Assembly: GCA_036874045.1 (NCBI GenBank)
Contig: CM072345.1
Span: 12,634,501-12,698,500 of the forward strand
Reading direction: 5' to 3'
Length of the DNA: 64,000 bases
Source: Cymodocea nodosa
Lineage: Eukaryota; Streptophyta; Magnoliopsida; Alismatales; Cymodoceaceae
This document shows, one piece after another, positions 35,701 through 46,811 of the stretch; the stretch's first letter is position 1, and each line of letters starts with the position of its first letter. The notes under the pieces were generated by a model. That model did no database searches, had not been told where the DNA came from, and was given only the letters and a program-made list of their open reading frames with translations. Position numbers and translations under genes: made by a program.

Positions 35701-36799
35701 CTGTTCCCCCGTCACCCTTTCCTTCTCATCTCCTCTAGAATCCAGCGCACCCAAATCCAAACAAACCTAACTCCACTCGGGAAATTTTTTCCTTTCCTAA
35801 CGAAAAAGAAATGTCAACAAATGTTTTCCTTCTATTTTCCAATATTAGTTCATGATTTGATTTTCCAGTCATCCCCTCGATTTCATAACCACCACTACCA
35901 CTACTACTATTACTACTAGTTCTTCTTCTTTTAATTAATTGATTTGGGCTGCAACTGATCATATATATAAATATATCTCAACAAGAAGCGCATTCCCTGC
36001 AGCTAGCAGATCAACATGTACACATATACATGCACAGTCATAAAGCTTGGATTTTGGCTGGTGGACTCACCCTACCCATACAATGATCAACCGTTTGTTC
36101 TGATACATACATATATACATATATACGTGTATATATATGCAAGTTTGTCGCGGAACAATGGTTGTTGATCATGTGGATCCGGGCCAGGCTGGTGGTGGGG
36201 CATATATGCGTGTTGCCTGTGGAATCACAGGCTTCACAAGCCAGTTTACTCTGGATGGGACTCACGTGCAGCATTCAGAGGCAAATCTTGTGCGATGAGT
36301 TGAAGGAGACGGCCGAGAGGCCTCTGCAGGCTTGCATGCTGTCAGCAGTAATTATAAACCATTTTGACATTTTCCCCCTTCACATGCACGCCTTTTCCAA
36401 AATGTCCTGCATATATATTATAATTCAACCACCTTATAATTAATCAATCAACTAATTGATTAACTGTTACGGTAAAAGCAGTTTCTGATTAATCACGATT
36501 TCAAAAAAAAAAAGGAGAAGAAAAGAAAGGTGTAGCATGCATATGTACATATGTAAGAACAACAGGCTGTTAACATATATATGGCAAAGCTGTGACATTC
36601 TATGCCGCCGAACGCCGGGGGTTTTGATGGTTCTCGTTTCTTTCGCACACCAGCATGTGTAACGTGGCTTTCCGAGATGGACAAAAGAACACGAGGGAGT
36701 GACTCTCATGAGATTCCCTTGCTACAGTGTCCTCACTGTTCCTCACAAGACAACAACCCAACAAACAGCCCCAGGTGCTCCATCGCCACTCCATACGAA

Positions 36800-36838
36800 T
36801 CTCTCTCTCTCTCTCTCTCGCTCTCGCTCTCGCTCTCC
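36800..36838. repeat. (CT)n microsatellite with CTCTCG variants
   Basis: About 18 CT units, with CTCTCG interruptions towards the right end. Confidence 0.85.
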
Positions 36839-37063
36839 TGATCTAATCGAATTGCCAACTTTTCTCCGTCGTCGTTCTTCTCGGAAACGTCAAAAACTAA
36901 CATTCCTCGAACAAAATGATGATCAACGGCAGCAAGTAAAGAACAAAACACCTACACTTCAATTAATTTTGTGGGTTCCTGGCCTGCTACATACACATAT
37001 ATATAGTTAGCTACCTAGCTGGGCAGCTTCTGATAATTACTACATCTTAGCTACTCTAAGAAT

Positions 37064-37064
<1 letters not shown>

Positions 37065-37097
<33 letters not shown>

Positions 37098-37098
37098 G
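37065..37098. repeat. (CA)n(TA)n compound microsatellite
   Basis: About nine CA units followed directly by about seven TA units. Confidence 0.85.
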
Positions 37099-37875
37099 GT
37101 TGCTTGTTCCTTTTCACCTTAGTACTCCCACAACTACTGGCTTGCTCCGATCGAGGCGGCCGATTAATTCGTGGGTATCAGCCAGCTGGTTGTCTCAACC
37201 ACTGATATTGTCTTCGTCCCCAAAACCCTAATCTAGTCTACGCAGTCAACATATATGGTCAACCACGTTGTTAGTCCAAGCAATTTATTTTATCAAGGAT
37301 TTCCAGCAGTGATTAATCAAGGACGGTTGCTGTTGCATTAATAATATGGATTGCCAGGCTTCGCGTTTCTTTAATACATGGGTAGGGAATTTTGGTTTCT
37401 TGCTACAGGAGGAAAGAGACAACCATGCGTGACCTATGAACTCTGCAACATTTGCTAATGAAGAAACATAACATAACCAAAACAACGTTTCCGAGACATT
37501 CCATCGGCATTTTTTGGGGATTCTACTGCCCGGTCCTTCATAATTTTCCCAGTTGTTTATGGCGTGCATGCAACATTCGTACCCGACTTTCTTTTTATAT
37601 GCTATATAATAATCATCGTTATAATAATAATACCAAGGGTTTCGATTTCTTAATGCCATTTGTTAGAGATTCCTGATCAGCAATTGCGCCCTCCGACACT
37701 TTGTTTTCAACTGTAAACGAGAATGTCGTATGGGGGAGTGTCGGTGTTCTGACAAAATCTTGCAGCTCATTACATGCACTTGCCTTGAGAAAGAAGGAAA
37801 TTTTTTAAAAAATATATAAAATAAAATAATAGTCGAGTATTTTGAGAGAAAAATTTTCATTTTTTATTTTCATCT

Positions 37876-38263
37876 CTCTGTCGTTCGTATATCCCCATTC
37901 TCTTTCACTCAATAAGGATGAAAAGGTAGTTGTTACAGAAGCAAATCAATACCACCCGGTAGTCTTTTATAATTTTCTCTAGCTTCCAAGCCCTACTTCA
38001 GCAATTAATTAACAACTGCTTTAAGTAAATGATAGAGAGAAGTTGTATTTATGATAAGATCTTACTTCTCTGTCCTTCATATATCCCCATTCTCTTTCAC
38101 TCAATAAAGATGAAAATGTAGTTGTTACAGAAGCAAATCAATACCACCCGGTAGTCTTTTATAATTTTCTCTAGCTTCCAAGCCCTTCTTCAGCAATTAA
38201 TTAACAACTGCTTTAAGTAAATGATGGAGAGAAGTTGTATTTATGATAAGATCTTACTTCTCT
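37876..38263. repeat. 192-bp tandem duplication, two copies
   Basis: ATCCCCAT at 37891 recurs at 38083, and the whole unit repeats with only a handful of substitutions, including the blocks ACCACCCGGTAGTC and GCAATTAATTAACAACTGC. The copies adjoin directly. High identity implies a recent event. No protein or known repeat family was recognised in the unit. Confidence 0.9.
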
Positions 38264-40329
38264 CATTCACTTCTCAGGCTTGGCAAGGTATATATAGAAA
38301 AATTATCAAAGAAAATCTATCTACAGAAAAATATACTTGTCCTCCAGAATTCTACCTCCTCTAGAAAGGAGGAGACAGTTCGACTTTTTATGTTCTGTGA
38401 TAGAAATTATGAAAAAATGGTTCAAGAAATTAAAAGAATATGCACCTACTATCATGACATAGGCATGACTTCACAGTCATGATAGGAAAAATATATTCAT
38501 CGATTGAGATCAATCCCCCTTCCCAAACAATAGGCAAATGATAATTTATGTTCAGTAAATTTTACATAAAAATTACAAAACATGAAGAAAATGACAAAAA
38601 TAAATAAATAAAAACGAGATTCCAATGACAAATGTGGATTTTGTCGATTACCACGTATGACTGACATAGTTTCAGATCTCCATCCATCCTAGATCGGGAT
38701 CCTTGCAAATTCAAAACAATTGGAAAGGTTCAATTGTTAATTCCTCACCATTAACCACACCTGTAAGGATGGAGTGAAATATTATATTTCAAAAACAATT
38801 AGTAATAAATGAAGAAATTCATCATATATTAATTTAAAATTTGTTCGTACATTTTCTTGACGTTAAACTTTTCATATTTTTTCTTACTTGTGACTTAAAG
38901 GTGTGTTATTGGTGCGTGTGCATAAACTAACTTTGATACCATATAAATCATCATATCTCAAAATCAATTAATAATGAGTAAAAAAATTTATCATATATTA
39001 ACCTAAATTCTTTCCGTACATTTTTACACGTACAAATTTTCACAGGTTGAATGCTAAGTCATTCATTTTCATCTTGAAAGGATCAAAATGTCGATTAAGT
39101 TAGACCTCACCATGCATTCCACCATCAACGACCCGTACCGAGTCAATTGGTGTTTCTCCAATTTTGATGAATTGGAGAGGAACTCAACTCATCCGTATCT
39201 TAATGGTGCTTATTCTTTTACATCTTCTGTTTAATTAGTCGAGGACCCAAGGTTGTCTTCCATAAGGGGATTTAATAAACTACATATGGAGATTGGAAAA
39301 GAAAAGTATGATTTTTGTCACATCAAGAAATGGATGCAACCAAAGAAAAGGAAGATCGAAAGACAACTAATTAACCAAGGTTTTAATTACTGGAAAAATG
39401 TTTAAAAACAAAATTAAATTTTTTTTTTGGATCATGAACAATGAATTATTTTAAATCAAAATACAAAAGAAAATTGTTTCGTCTCAGACATTTATCAAAA
39501 ATTTAAGGGCTTAATTAATTGAATGTCAAAGGCGTAGTTATGGCCTCATTCTACTCCAAACTTTGCTAATTTTGGGATTTGGACTAGAAAAACAAGATCG
39601 AGAGAATTTCGTTTGCATAGATACTTTTTTTTAACGAATGATTCTATTGTATATTGAACCTTGCTCGCCTTGCTCGTGAAATGTGAAAAGATCACCTACA
39701 CATGAAAATATTAAATCTCCGGCTACATGTATGTAACTCTCCTCATACTTCAAAGCCAACAAGCACACATCCGATGGGATAAAAACGAACAGCAAAATGC
39801 AGTTAAGATCATGCCACCGCTTCAACTTCTAGCATGGTGGTCAATTTAATTACAAGAAAATCTTCCAAACAATTTCGGAACTCCAATGAAATAAAGACAA
39901 CTCCAACGACTCCTACTCCTAATATTAAAAATTTCGTGTCATTGGGGATTCGATACGTACCTCAAAGAATCGATTGCTACACTACAATAACAGTTTTTCG
40001 TATGGACGGTGTTGCTTGACTTCCGTATACAAACGAGGATTTTTTCCGTGTGGTAAATTCTTCGACGTCTGTCAACGGATTTGATTCCTTCCAAGAATGA
40101 CCGTAATCGCAGAAGCATTACATCACAGTCAGTTTTAATTGCGTACACCACATCCAATTTTCTATGGATGTGATCAATTGTGTGTGATCATTTGACCCAA
40201 ACAGTGGACGGATGTGGCGGATGTGGCCATCATGGTGGGCTGATCGGAATATTTAATCTTCCATGACCATAGCGTTTAATTCTTTTACTGGAATTTAAAT
40301 ACAAGAGCTTTCTATACATGACAGAGGAA

Positions 40330-40351
40330 ATATATATATATATATATATAC
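40330..40351. repeat. (TA)n microsatellite
   Basis: About eleven TA units. Confidence 0.8.
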
Positions 40352-42284
40352 AAAAAAGGACCAACTAACTAACCACGCTAGGTGTTGAACATGGACGACG
40401 TCAACCTCATGGCTTCGATCGATATATACATATGGAAGGCAGAAGGGAATAATTGGGTACAACCGCGGGGGGGGGGGAGGAAGACGACACCGACCGCATG
40501 CAGGAACCAGCCAACTGCCGACGCATGCATGTTGTGTACAATATATAGAATGTTAGTTGCAGAGGCGAGCCGAAGAAGAAGACTACATAAGAAAGATCCT
40601 GCAAATGTAAGCTTCCTGTGCCATATACCTTGCAATGTCATCCTCCCGGATGTGATATGATACGTCCAGCCAACCCAGCTGTAGTCAATTTGAACTCCAT
40701 TAATTATACTTTATCTATATTGGTCTATATTTTATTTTAAATTTAGTGTAACCTAGCATGACAAACTATTCTACCATTCTGGAGTTTTTTTTTTTTTTTT
40801 AAGTTTTATAAATTTTTTTATGCTGCAGATGATAGAATTTTTTATTTTTTTATTTTTTTCTTTTGGTGTCACGCGTACTGTACCGAAAATATGAAATTTT
40901 GATTTAAAATTAATTGATCATAAGTTATGACATTTTGATATAAATCAATATATAATTTTAAATTTAATCCACGCGGCTTACGTTTCCACGTCCGAAGGGA
41001 ATGATCAAGTTGGAATGATGGAAGGTCGGTTGGATCGAAGTTGCGTGTTCCGGCGGTAAGCCTGCAGTCTCCGGACAGCGATTTGATTGGTACCTTGGAC
41101 ATTGACCTCGCTTGTCTCCTTTTCCTTACTATCAATATAATATTTTAATGCCACATATATATCTATATGTATGTATGTATGTACGTGTTATTAAAATATA
41201 AAATTGAGTAAATGTTCTTTTTAAAAATATTAAAATTAAAATGTGAACGTGCCTTAAAGTCGTCGTTTAATAGTATCCATTCATCGAAATTGAATTGAAA
41301 ACACGCCTTAAATATAAGTTTTGAAATGTAACGTGAAAATATAAATTTGTCTAGTGTTACCGAATTCTAGAAGGCAAGTTACAGCTCATAAGACGTTTTT
41401 TTTTTTTTTTGTAGCGTAGACTAACAAGACTAGAAAAAATTATAAGATGACGCAATTACCTTTTTATAAATTTATCAGAAAATGAAAATTTCCCTTGATA
41501 CTAATTACCCGCTTGATGGAGAAGTAAATATCGGAAAGATCATAAAACTAAATAACTAAAATTTATCCTAAAATACTACTTATCTGGATAGGTTTAAATG
41601 TTTTCATCTGAAATTATTGCGTAATTTTATTAAGAAGAAGGAAATACATAAAAAATCAAATATCTTATTTAGAAATAGTAATTTCAGATCAAGGACAATC
41701 GAAAGCATGGTGTGGTTCTAGCATGTATACCCGTAAAATATATCATGCATAATTAAAAAACTGAGAACGATGGCTATATATGTAAGATGTATAAGAGTGT
41801 AAGAAAGGATCAAAATGATCATATAGCTAGCTAGCTAGCTGGAGAGATCAAGCAAAAGGAATCCTTTGTTCTCCATGGGTCTACGTACTTTAAATATGCA
41901 TGGGAAGACTTAAACCTCCCAAGAAAGAAGGAATGCACGTACGTAATAGATCTTGAAAACAGATAGATAAAACTAAACAGCTGTTGTCTTTCAAGCGCGC
42001 GTATAAATTTAAGTTCACAGTACCAACCGTAGGTATAAATTTACCGTTTTTTCTTTTAATTAAAAGAGAACGCTACAAATTAATTACAATAATATTTCTT
42101 TTGTAACGGGCGTAAGCAATTAAGTACGTCCTTGTGACATAATTAGACGTGCAGGACAAAGCAGACTCCAAGGCATTCTGAAAGCCTTGCACGTACGAGT
42201 TCCCCCTCCTTTCGTGTAAAAATCCTCGACGCATGCGGTACTACAAATTAAAGCTATGGGTTTTTTCTTGAAAGAGAAGTTTGC

Positions 42285-42323
42285 TATATATATATATCGG
42301 AGCCATATGTACAGAGAGAAGTT

Positions 42324-42397
<74 letters not shown>

Positions 42398-42415
42398 GAG
42401 CCATATGTACAGATG
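42285..42415. repeat. Long (TA)n microsatellite inside a short direct repeat
   Basis: A TA run of about 33 units (42329-42395) is flanked by two copies of the phrase CGGAGCCATATGTACAGA, one ending near 42317 and one near 42413. The flanking duplication suggests the region grew by slippage or unequal exchange. The Tyr-Ile repeat proteins that can be read here are artefacts. Confidence 0.9.
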
Positions 42416-42769
42416 GACCACCGACGCCCGCTCGGCTAGATCACATGTATACATACAGACGAACGAATAAGATCAGAGACGTACATGTTCGTCGGCACTT
42501 GCTTTAACTGTAGTTCCTGGGAATCCTCGCCGATGGAGCTCGTGAAGCATATAATTATTAAATCGATCCTCATCAAACCATTATACAAATCCGGGCGTTG
42601 GTGTATATATGGTTTTAACTGTTGTAAACTAAAAACTGTGAGCAACGGATTTTGAAAAGAAAAAAAAAAATTTAAATATAAAAAATGATTTTTGAAATAT
42701 GTCACGTGGAAATACTATAAAGTAAATTTATTTAAAAGACGAGTCCTAAACATATATAACGGAAAATGG

Positions 42770-43010
42770 ACAATCATGTGTTTTGGGTTTGGGGGTCCAG
42801 CGTCCCGAGGGCCGATGAGATGGACCCCGCCTGGTCCCTGGACCGCTTTCAGCTTCCTTGCTCTCTGGTGGTTGCAGCAAGACCGCCTAAGTCGTCCGCT
42901 ATCGCCTCCTGCAACTCAAACCCTAGCCACTGGTCCGTGTACAGCGGTTGGCTGGGACCACCACCACCACCACCTCCTCCTCCTCCTCCTCCTCCTCTTC
43001 CTCTGAACAC
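42770..43010. other. GC-rich island with a (CCA)(CCT) run, unassigned
   Basis: A GC-rich block in AT-rich DNA that is open in two forward frames and ends in a CCA/CCT trinucleotide array (42958-42996). No domain was recognised in any frame. It could be a gene-derived fragment or a regulatory island. Confidence 0.25.
42958..42996. repeat. (CCA)n(CCT)n trinucleotide repeat
   Basis: About five CCA units followed by about eight CCT units. Confidence 0.85.
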
Positions 43011-45430
43011 GAGACCTCGACGAGCAATAGAGAAGCTAGTGAAAGATATTCATGGAAAACGTACGTATATTGTACGATACGTGGCTGTCGATCTTGTATG
43101 AATTCGGAGGAAGGTGCTACCATCCAATTCGACCAACAAAAAGCACAGTATCCGACCAGCAGAATGAAGTGGAACAGGCGCCAAAAGACGCGGCCTCTGA
43201 TTAATATCCAAGCAATTCCTTGTCCCTAACACTACATGAATTCCAAAACCCTAATCCCGCCTTAGATTGCGTAGCTGCCGGCGATCGATCATTGGCCTCT
43301 CTCTCGACAGCTCCCTCCCTTCCTCCCTCCCTCTGGTAGACATATATTCATGTCGATAGCTAGGAAGAGAAAGGTAAAAGTTAAGCGGCCAGGGTTAGAC
43401 TCTATGCATGTGCATGAATTCCCCCACGTATTTGTCTGGATATATATATCTTTGGGGTACGTTGTCCATATTATAAGAAGTAGCCAGTTGATTTTTTTAT
43501 TCTACATATTACAAAGAAGAAGAAAAAATTACATTACATTTGAACTTAAATATAAATATTACCATTTATTACAAAGAAAATGTATACCAACCAATATTGT
43601 ATACAAGTGTTATATATTATTTGACGTTGGTAACTTCATATTACACTGTTAATTAGAGGAACCGGTTTCTTTAATTTCTTACACTTCCCACTTGCTCCAT
43701 CCACTATGAATTGCAGGCCAAACATCCGGAAACTTGTTTCATCTCGTAATCAACGATGTTAGCACTAATTAATTAATTAATTACAAATCCCCCCACCGCC
43801 TTGATTAATTTCCAGTTGTATGATTTTCTTTTCTACGCTGGGCTACATGTTGCTTGCAAGGAGATCGACCGTAGCAATTAATCAAGCTGTATTGTACGTA
43901 GGTATGACTACAGAATGATTGGTTACAATGGTACGTGTAATATATATATACGATGACTTTTCTAATGATAGTGGTATTTTGGTTTGGGTTCAAACTCGAA
44001 ACTCCTTGCAACATAAGAGTAAATTAATGAATATTGCATAATAATACTTTGATTTTGTACTTTTCTATTAATATAGATATCAGCACTCAAAATCGATTGG
44101 TTAAGAATTATTAATGGAGTGTTCCTTTTCTATATTAACTCGTATTTTAATTTTTTTCTGTTGGTCTATATGCATGGGGAGGAAAATAATTAACCTGTCC
44201 TTACTGGTCAGCTTTGTTAATATCTTAGTGAACATTATTAACTATAGCATATGTCAACAAAAAAGACTTTCATCCCCGACTAGTTTAAAACAAAAGCGAT
44301 CGAGAACAAAACACCCGGGGGCTGCGGGAGAATCTCTTCACAGGCCCCGTGATGGCGTCGGCGACCTCTGCGAACGTCGACAAGGGATGTTGGTGCGCCA
44401 TACATATCATGAGGTGATCGATATGTGTTTATATATATGCATATATAATTACTGGGGGCATCTCTGGACGTTAATTTGGAGGAAAAGTATATAACGAAGA
44501 AGAGGAAGCGGCGGCGGCGACAAAACAAATGGCTTGTTTTCACCGGCGTACCGACCGCGGTGAGAGTGTGAGTTATTCCTTCCTCTGGCCATGGAATTAA
44601 TATGTATATATATGTGTGAGCGGTTGCATGGTGTGTACGTACGTGTTGGAAGGCAAAGGGGGGAATTGTTCACGGGATGGGATTGGTCGGCACGGACCTG
44701 AAGATTCCCCCGTCACCGTCGTCCATCCGGCTCCTCGTTAATTTCCATCATCTGATAATTAAGAATGAAACCCTAGGCCTCAACTTTTTGCTGGTGGCAT
44801 GGGGTGGTACGCACATATATCGGAGGCTACTCTTCAACTTTTAGACGCGCTCCCGCTAAATACATGTATTATTTTTATTCTTTTTAAATTCCGACAGCAG
44901 ATCAAACCCGAATCCCACTTGTTGACGTGTGAATTCGCGTCTCCAAATTATGCCTCCGGTGCTGGCAACGAGATGATATGCAGCTCTTTGACAATTAAAT
45001 TTTGATTCAAAATAATTTACCACAAAATCAATTATTAATAGGTAAAAAAGCCTTATTATACGTCAGTATATTTATCGGTACGTGACTTTCCATGCGTGTT
45101 CTCTCTTAATTAATCGTAACTTATTTTGAGTCCGCGAATACTTTATAACTTAAGTAGATTTACATGAAATAAGTGAAGTACGTAAAACTTCATAAGTAGA
45201 GATTTCATTAATCTCTTGTAGATTGATGAAAGACAAACTGCACAGCATGTACAGGCGCAAATCATAGAGTAGGATAGATGCGTTGTAAAGGAGCCTGACA
45301 AGACCAATGGAATATTGGAGAGAGGCTTTTTTGCTTCAGTTGAGGTTTTCAATTAAAATGACAAGTCAACGAACGACAGGATTTCTTTGGTTTCCCACAA
45401 TAGCTGGGTTTTGTCACCATTTATTATTTA
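43011..45430. other. Gene-poor intergenic DNA
   Basis: AT-rich apart from the GC-rich patch at 44287-44403. No recognised gene or mobile element. Confidence 0.45.
44287..44403 (-). CDS. Short unassigned ORF in a GC-rich patch
   Basis: On the minus strand an ATG at about 44403 opens a 38-codon frame (MAHQHPLSTFAEVADAI, then a basic tail) ending in TAA. The block is much more GC-rich than its surroundings and reads like a protein, but I recognise no family and see no partner exon. It may be a captured gene fragment. Confidence 0.15.
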
Positions 45431-45446
45431 TTATTTGAGCAACCTT

Positions 45447-45661
45447 TTTAATTTTTTAATTTGTTTCCATTCCGGCTTCATATCATTCTCCTGATTCCCT
45501 TTGAAACATTCAGACCATCCCAGTTGGAAGACCTTCCTTCCAGTGAAGGCCCCATGACAGCTGCAAGTTTCGGCATCCGATGTTTCCTTTCTCATTTCCA
45601 AGAGCATGTAATGGTCAGTCCATAAAAGTTCCAAGGAAAAGTCGCCCTCATTTTCCAAGCC
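45447..45661 (-). other. Unassigned exon-like open frame
   Basis: A minus-strand open frame of about 70 codons follows a possible acceptor (AAAAG at 45662) and ends in TAA near 45447. Its composition is protein-like (ELLWTDHYMLLEMRKE) but I recognise no family. It may belong with the exon-like piece at 45852-45975. Confidence 0.18.
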
Positions 45662-45851
45662 CTTTTACCTTAAACTGGCAGAATAACCTCTTAACTCTTA
45701 TGTTCCTTCTAGTTTATGTGAAGAAAGATTCTTCTTACTTTTCTTGAGAAAAAATCTTTCCAACCAATGTCGTCACTAGACACGTGACGTTTTTTTGCCT
45801 TCAAAGTTCAAACAAATACCCGATCGTTCGTCCATGATCGGTAGATGTTAC

Positions 45852-45975
45852 CTATGATGATTTACAGCTGAGGTAGATCTACGTCTTGATCTACTTATTT
45901 CTGGTGCAGGACTGGATCTAGATCTTGTCTCTGCTTTTCTCTTTTTGGGATAATGGTAATCCTTTTGTTTAAATT
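45852..45975 (-). other. Unassigned exon-like segment, Lys/Arg/Ser-rich
   Basis: Bounded by a good acceptor (ATGCTAG before 45975) and donor (ATAG|GTAACA at 45852/45851) on the minus strand, and open throughout in one frame. The encoded stretch has a KKRK cluster followed by RS-type dipeptides (RSRSS, SRSRRRS), as in nuclear RS-like tails. No neighbouring exon completes a recognisable protein, so it may be a relic or part of a non-coding RNA. Confidence 0.2.
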
Positions 45976-46060
45976 CTAGCATAAGCTTAATAAAAAGCAA
46001 AAGGACGACGTGGTATCCTACCATGACATTCCATTGCAGCGACAATATCCTGAAAGGCAT

Positions 46061-46811
46061 TTTTCAACGAATCAGCTCCTGCAATCCAACCTAAATTATG
46101 ATCTATACCTCGAATTCTTTAATTCAGGCACATAAATGATACATGCAATTTAATTATGTTTTCACTTGTAATGTTGATGGCAGAAAATGGGGCCGTAGAT
46201 TATGTGCACTATAATCATCAGGCAATCTTAAATATGGTTTCAGAATTTTCGCAAGAATGATAGTGGAAATGAATTACAGAATTTAGACTTTTTTTTCTTT
46301 TTTCCAAACTGTTAAAGCCCATCTTACAAAGACACGCAGATAATATACCCTACATAGCTCAACTTGACGAGCAATGAGTCTTACATGGAAGGGGTCCAGT
46401 ACCCATGATTCAAAATTTCCCTGCCAAGCCACATAAAAGAGATTTTCGAACGTTCACAGAAAGATTATTGCTAACCGTTCAAAGTGAGAAGCACAAATAT
46501 TTTGATAAAGACGTTCTTCAGTAATATCATCATCACTTTTGAAATTACATGAGGTAGCAATACCAAATCAAATAAGACGAGACGAGTGGGGACTTGAGCT
46601 AAGCAAAGCTGGAGACCTAGAATTCCATGTGCTTTGCATAGTTAGACGATACCGATATAGCATGATTCTATGTGTATCTTCCTAGAGCACATTGGTTCAA
46701 CCTTGTCAAGCTGAGTTGGTAGAAAACAGCCTGAGATAATTTACATATCCCAGGCTACCACAATCAACTACCATGACAAAAATGATGTGTTGGTAACTGT
46801 TGCTCGTTATT
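46061..46811. other. 3' flank of the Fe-SOD gene
   Basis: It contains the 3' untranslated region. No further coding sequence recognised. Confidence 0.45.

Larger units (their letters stand above)
35701..42299. other. Gene-free intergenic DNA with microsatellites
   Basis: No convincing coding exon. It holds a CT run (36800-36838), a CA/TA compound run (37065-37098), the 192-bp tandem duplication (37876-38263), a TA run (40330-40351) and a G run (40466-40475). Short GC-richer patches near 36.6 kb and 40.4-40.6 kb have open frames without recognisable motifs. Confidence 0.5.

Noticed and set aside
36038..37010. Cluster of short ORFs near 36-37 kb as a possible gene
   Set aside because: Frames are short, overlap on both strands, run into CT repeats and have no splice sites linking them.
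41820..41840. CTAGCTAGCTAG palindromic run as a regulatory hairpin or microRNA
   Set aside because: A four-base repeat that is self-complementary by nature; no precursor-like arms around it.
42120..42507. Tyr-Ile repeat proteins on both strands
   Set aside because: Pure translation of the (TA)n microsatellite.
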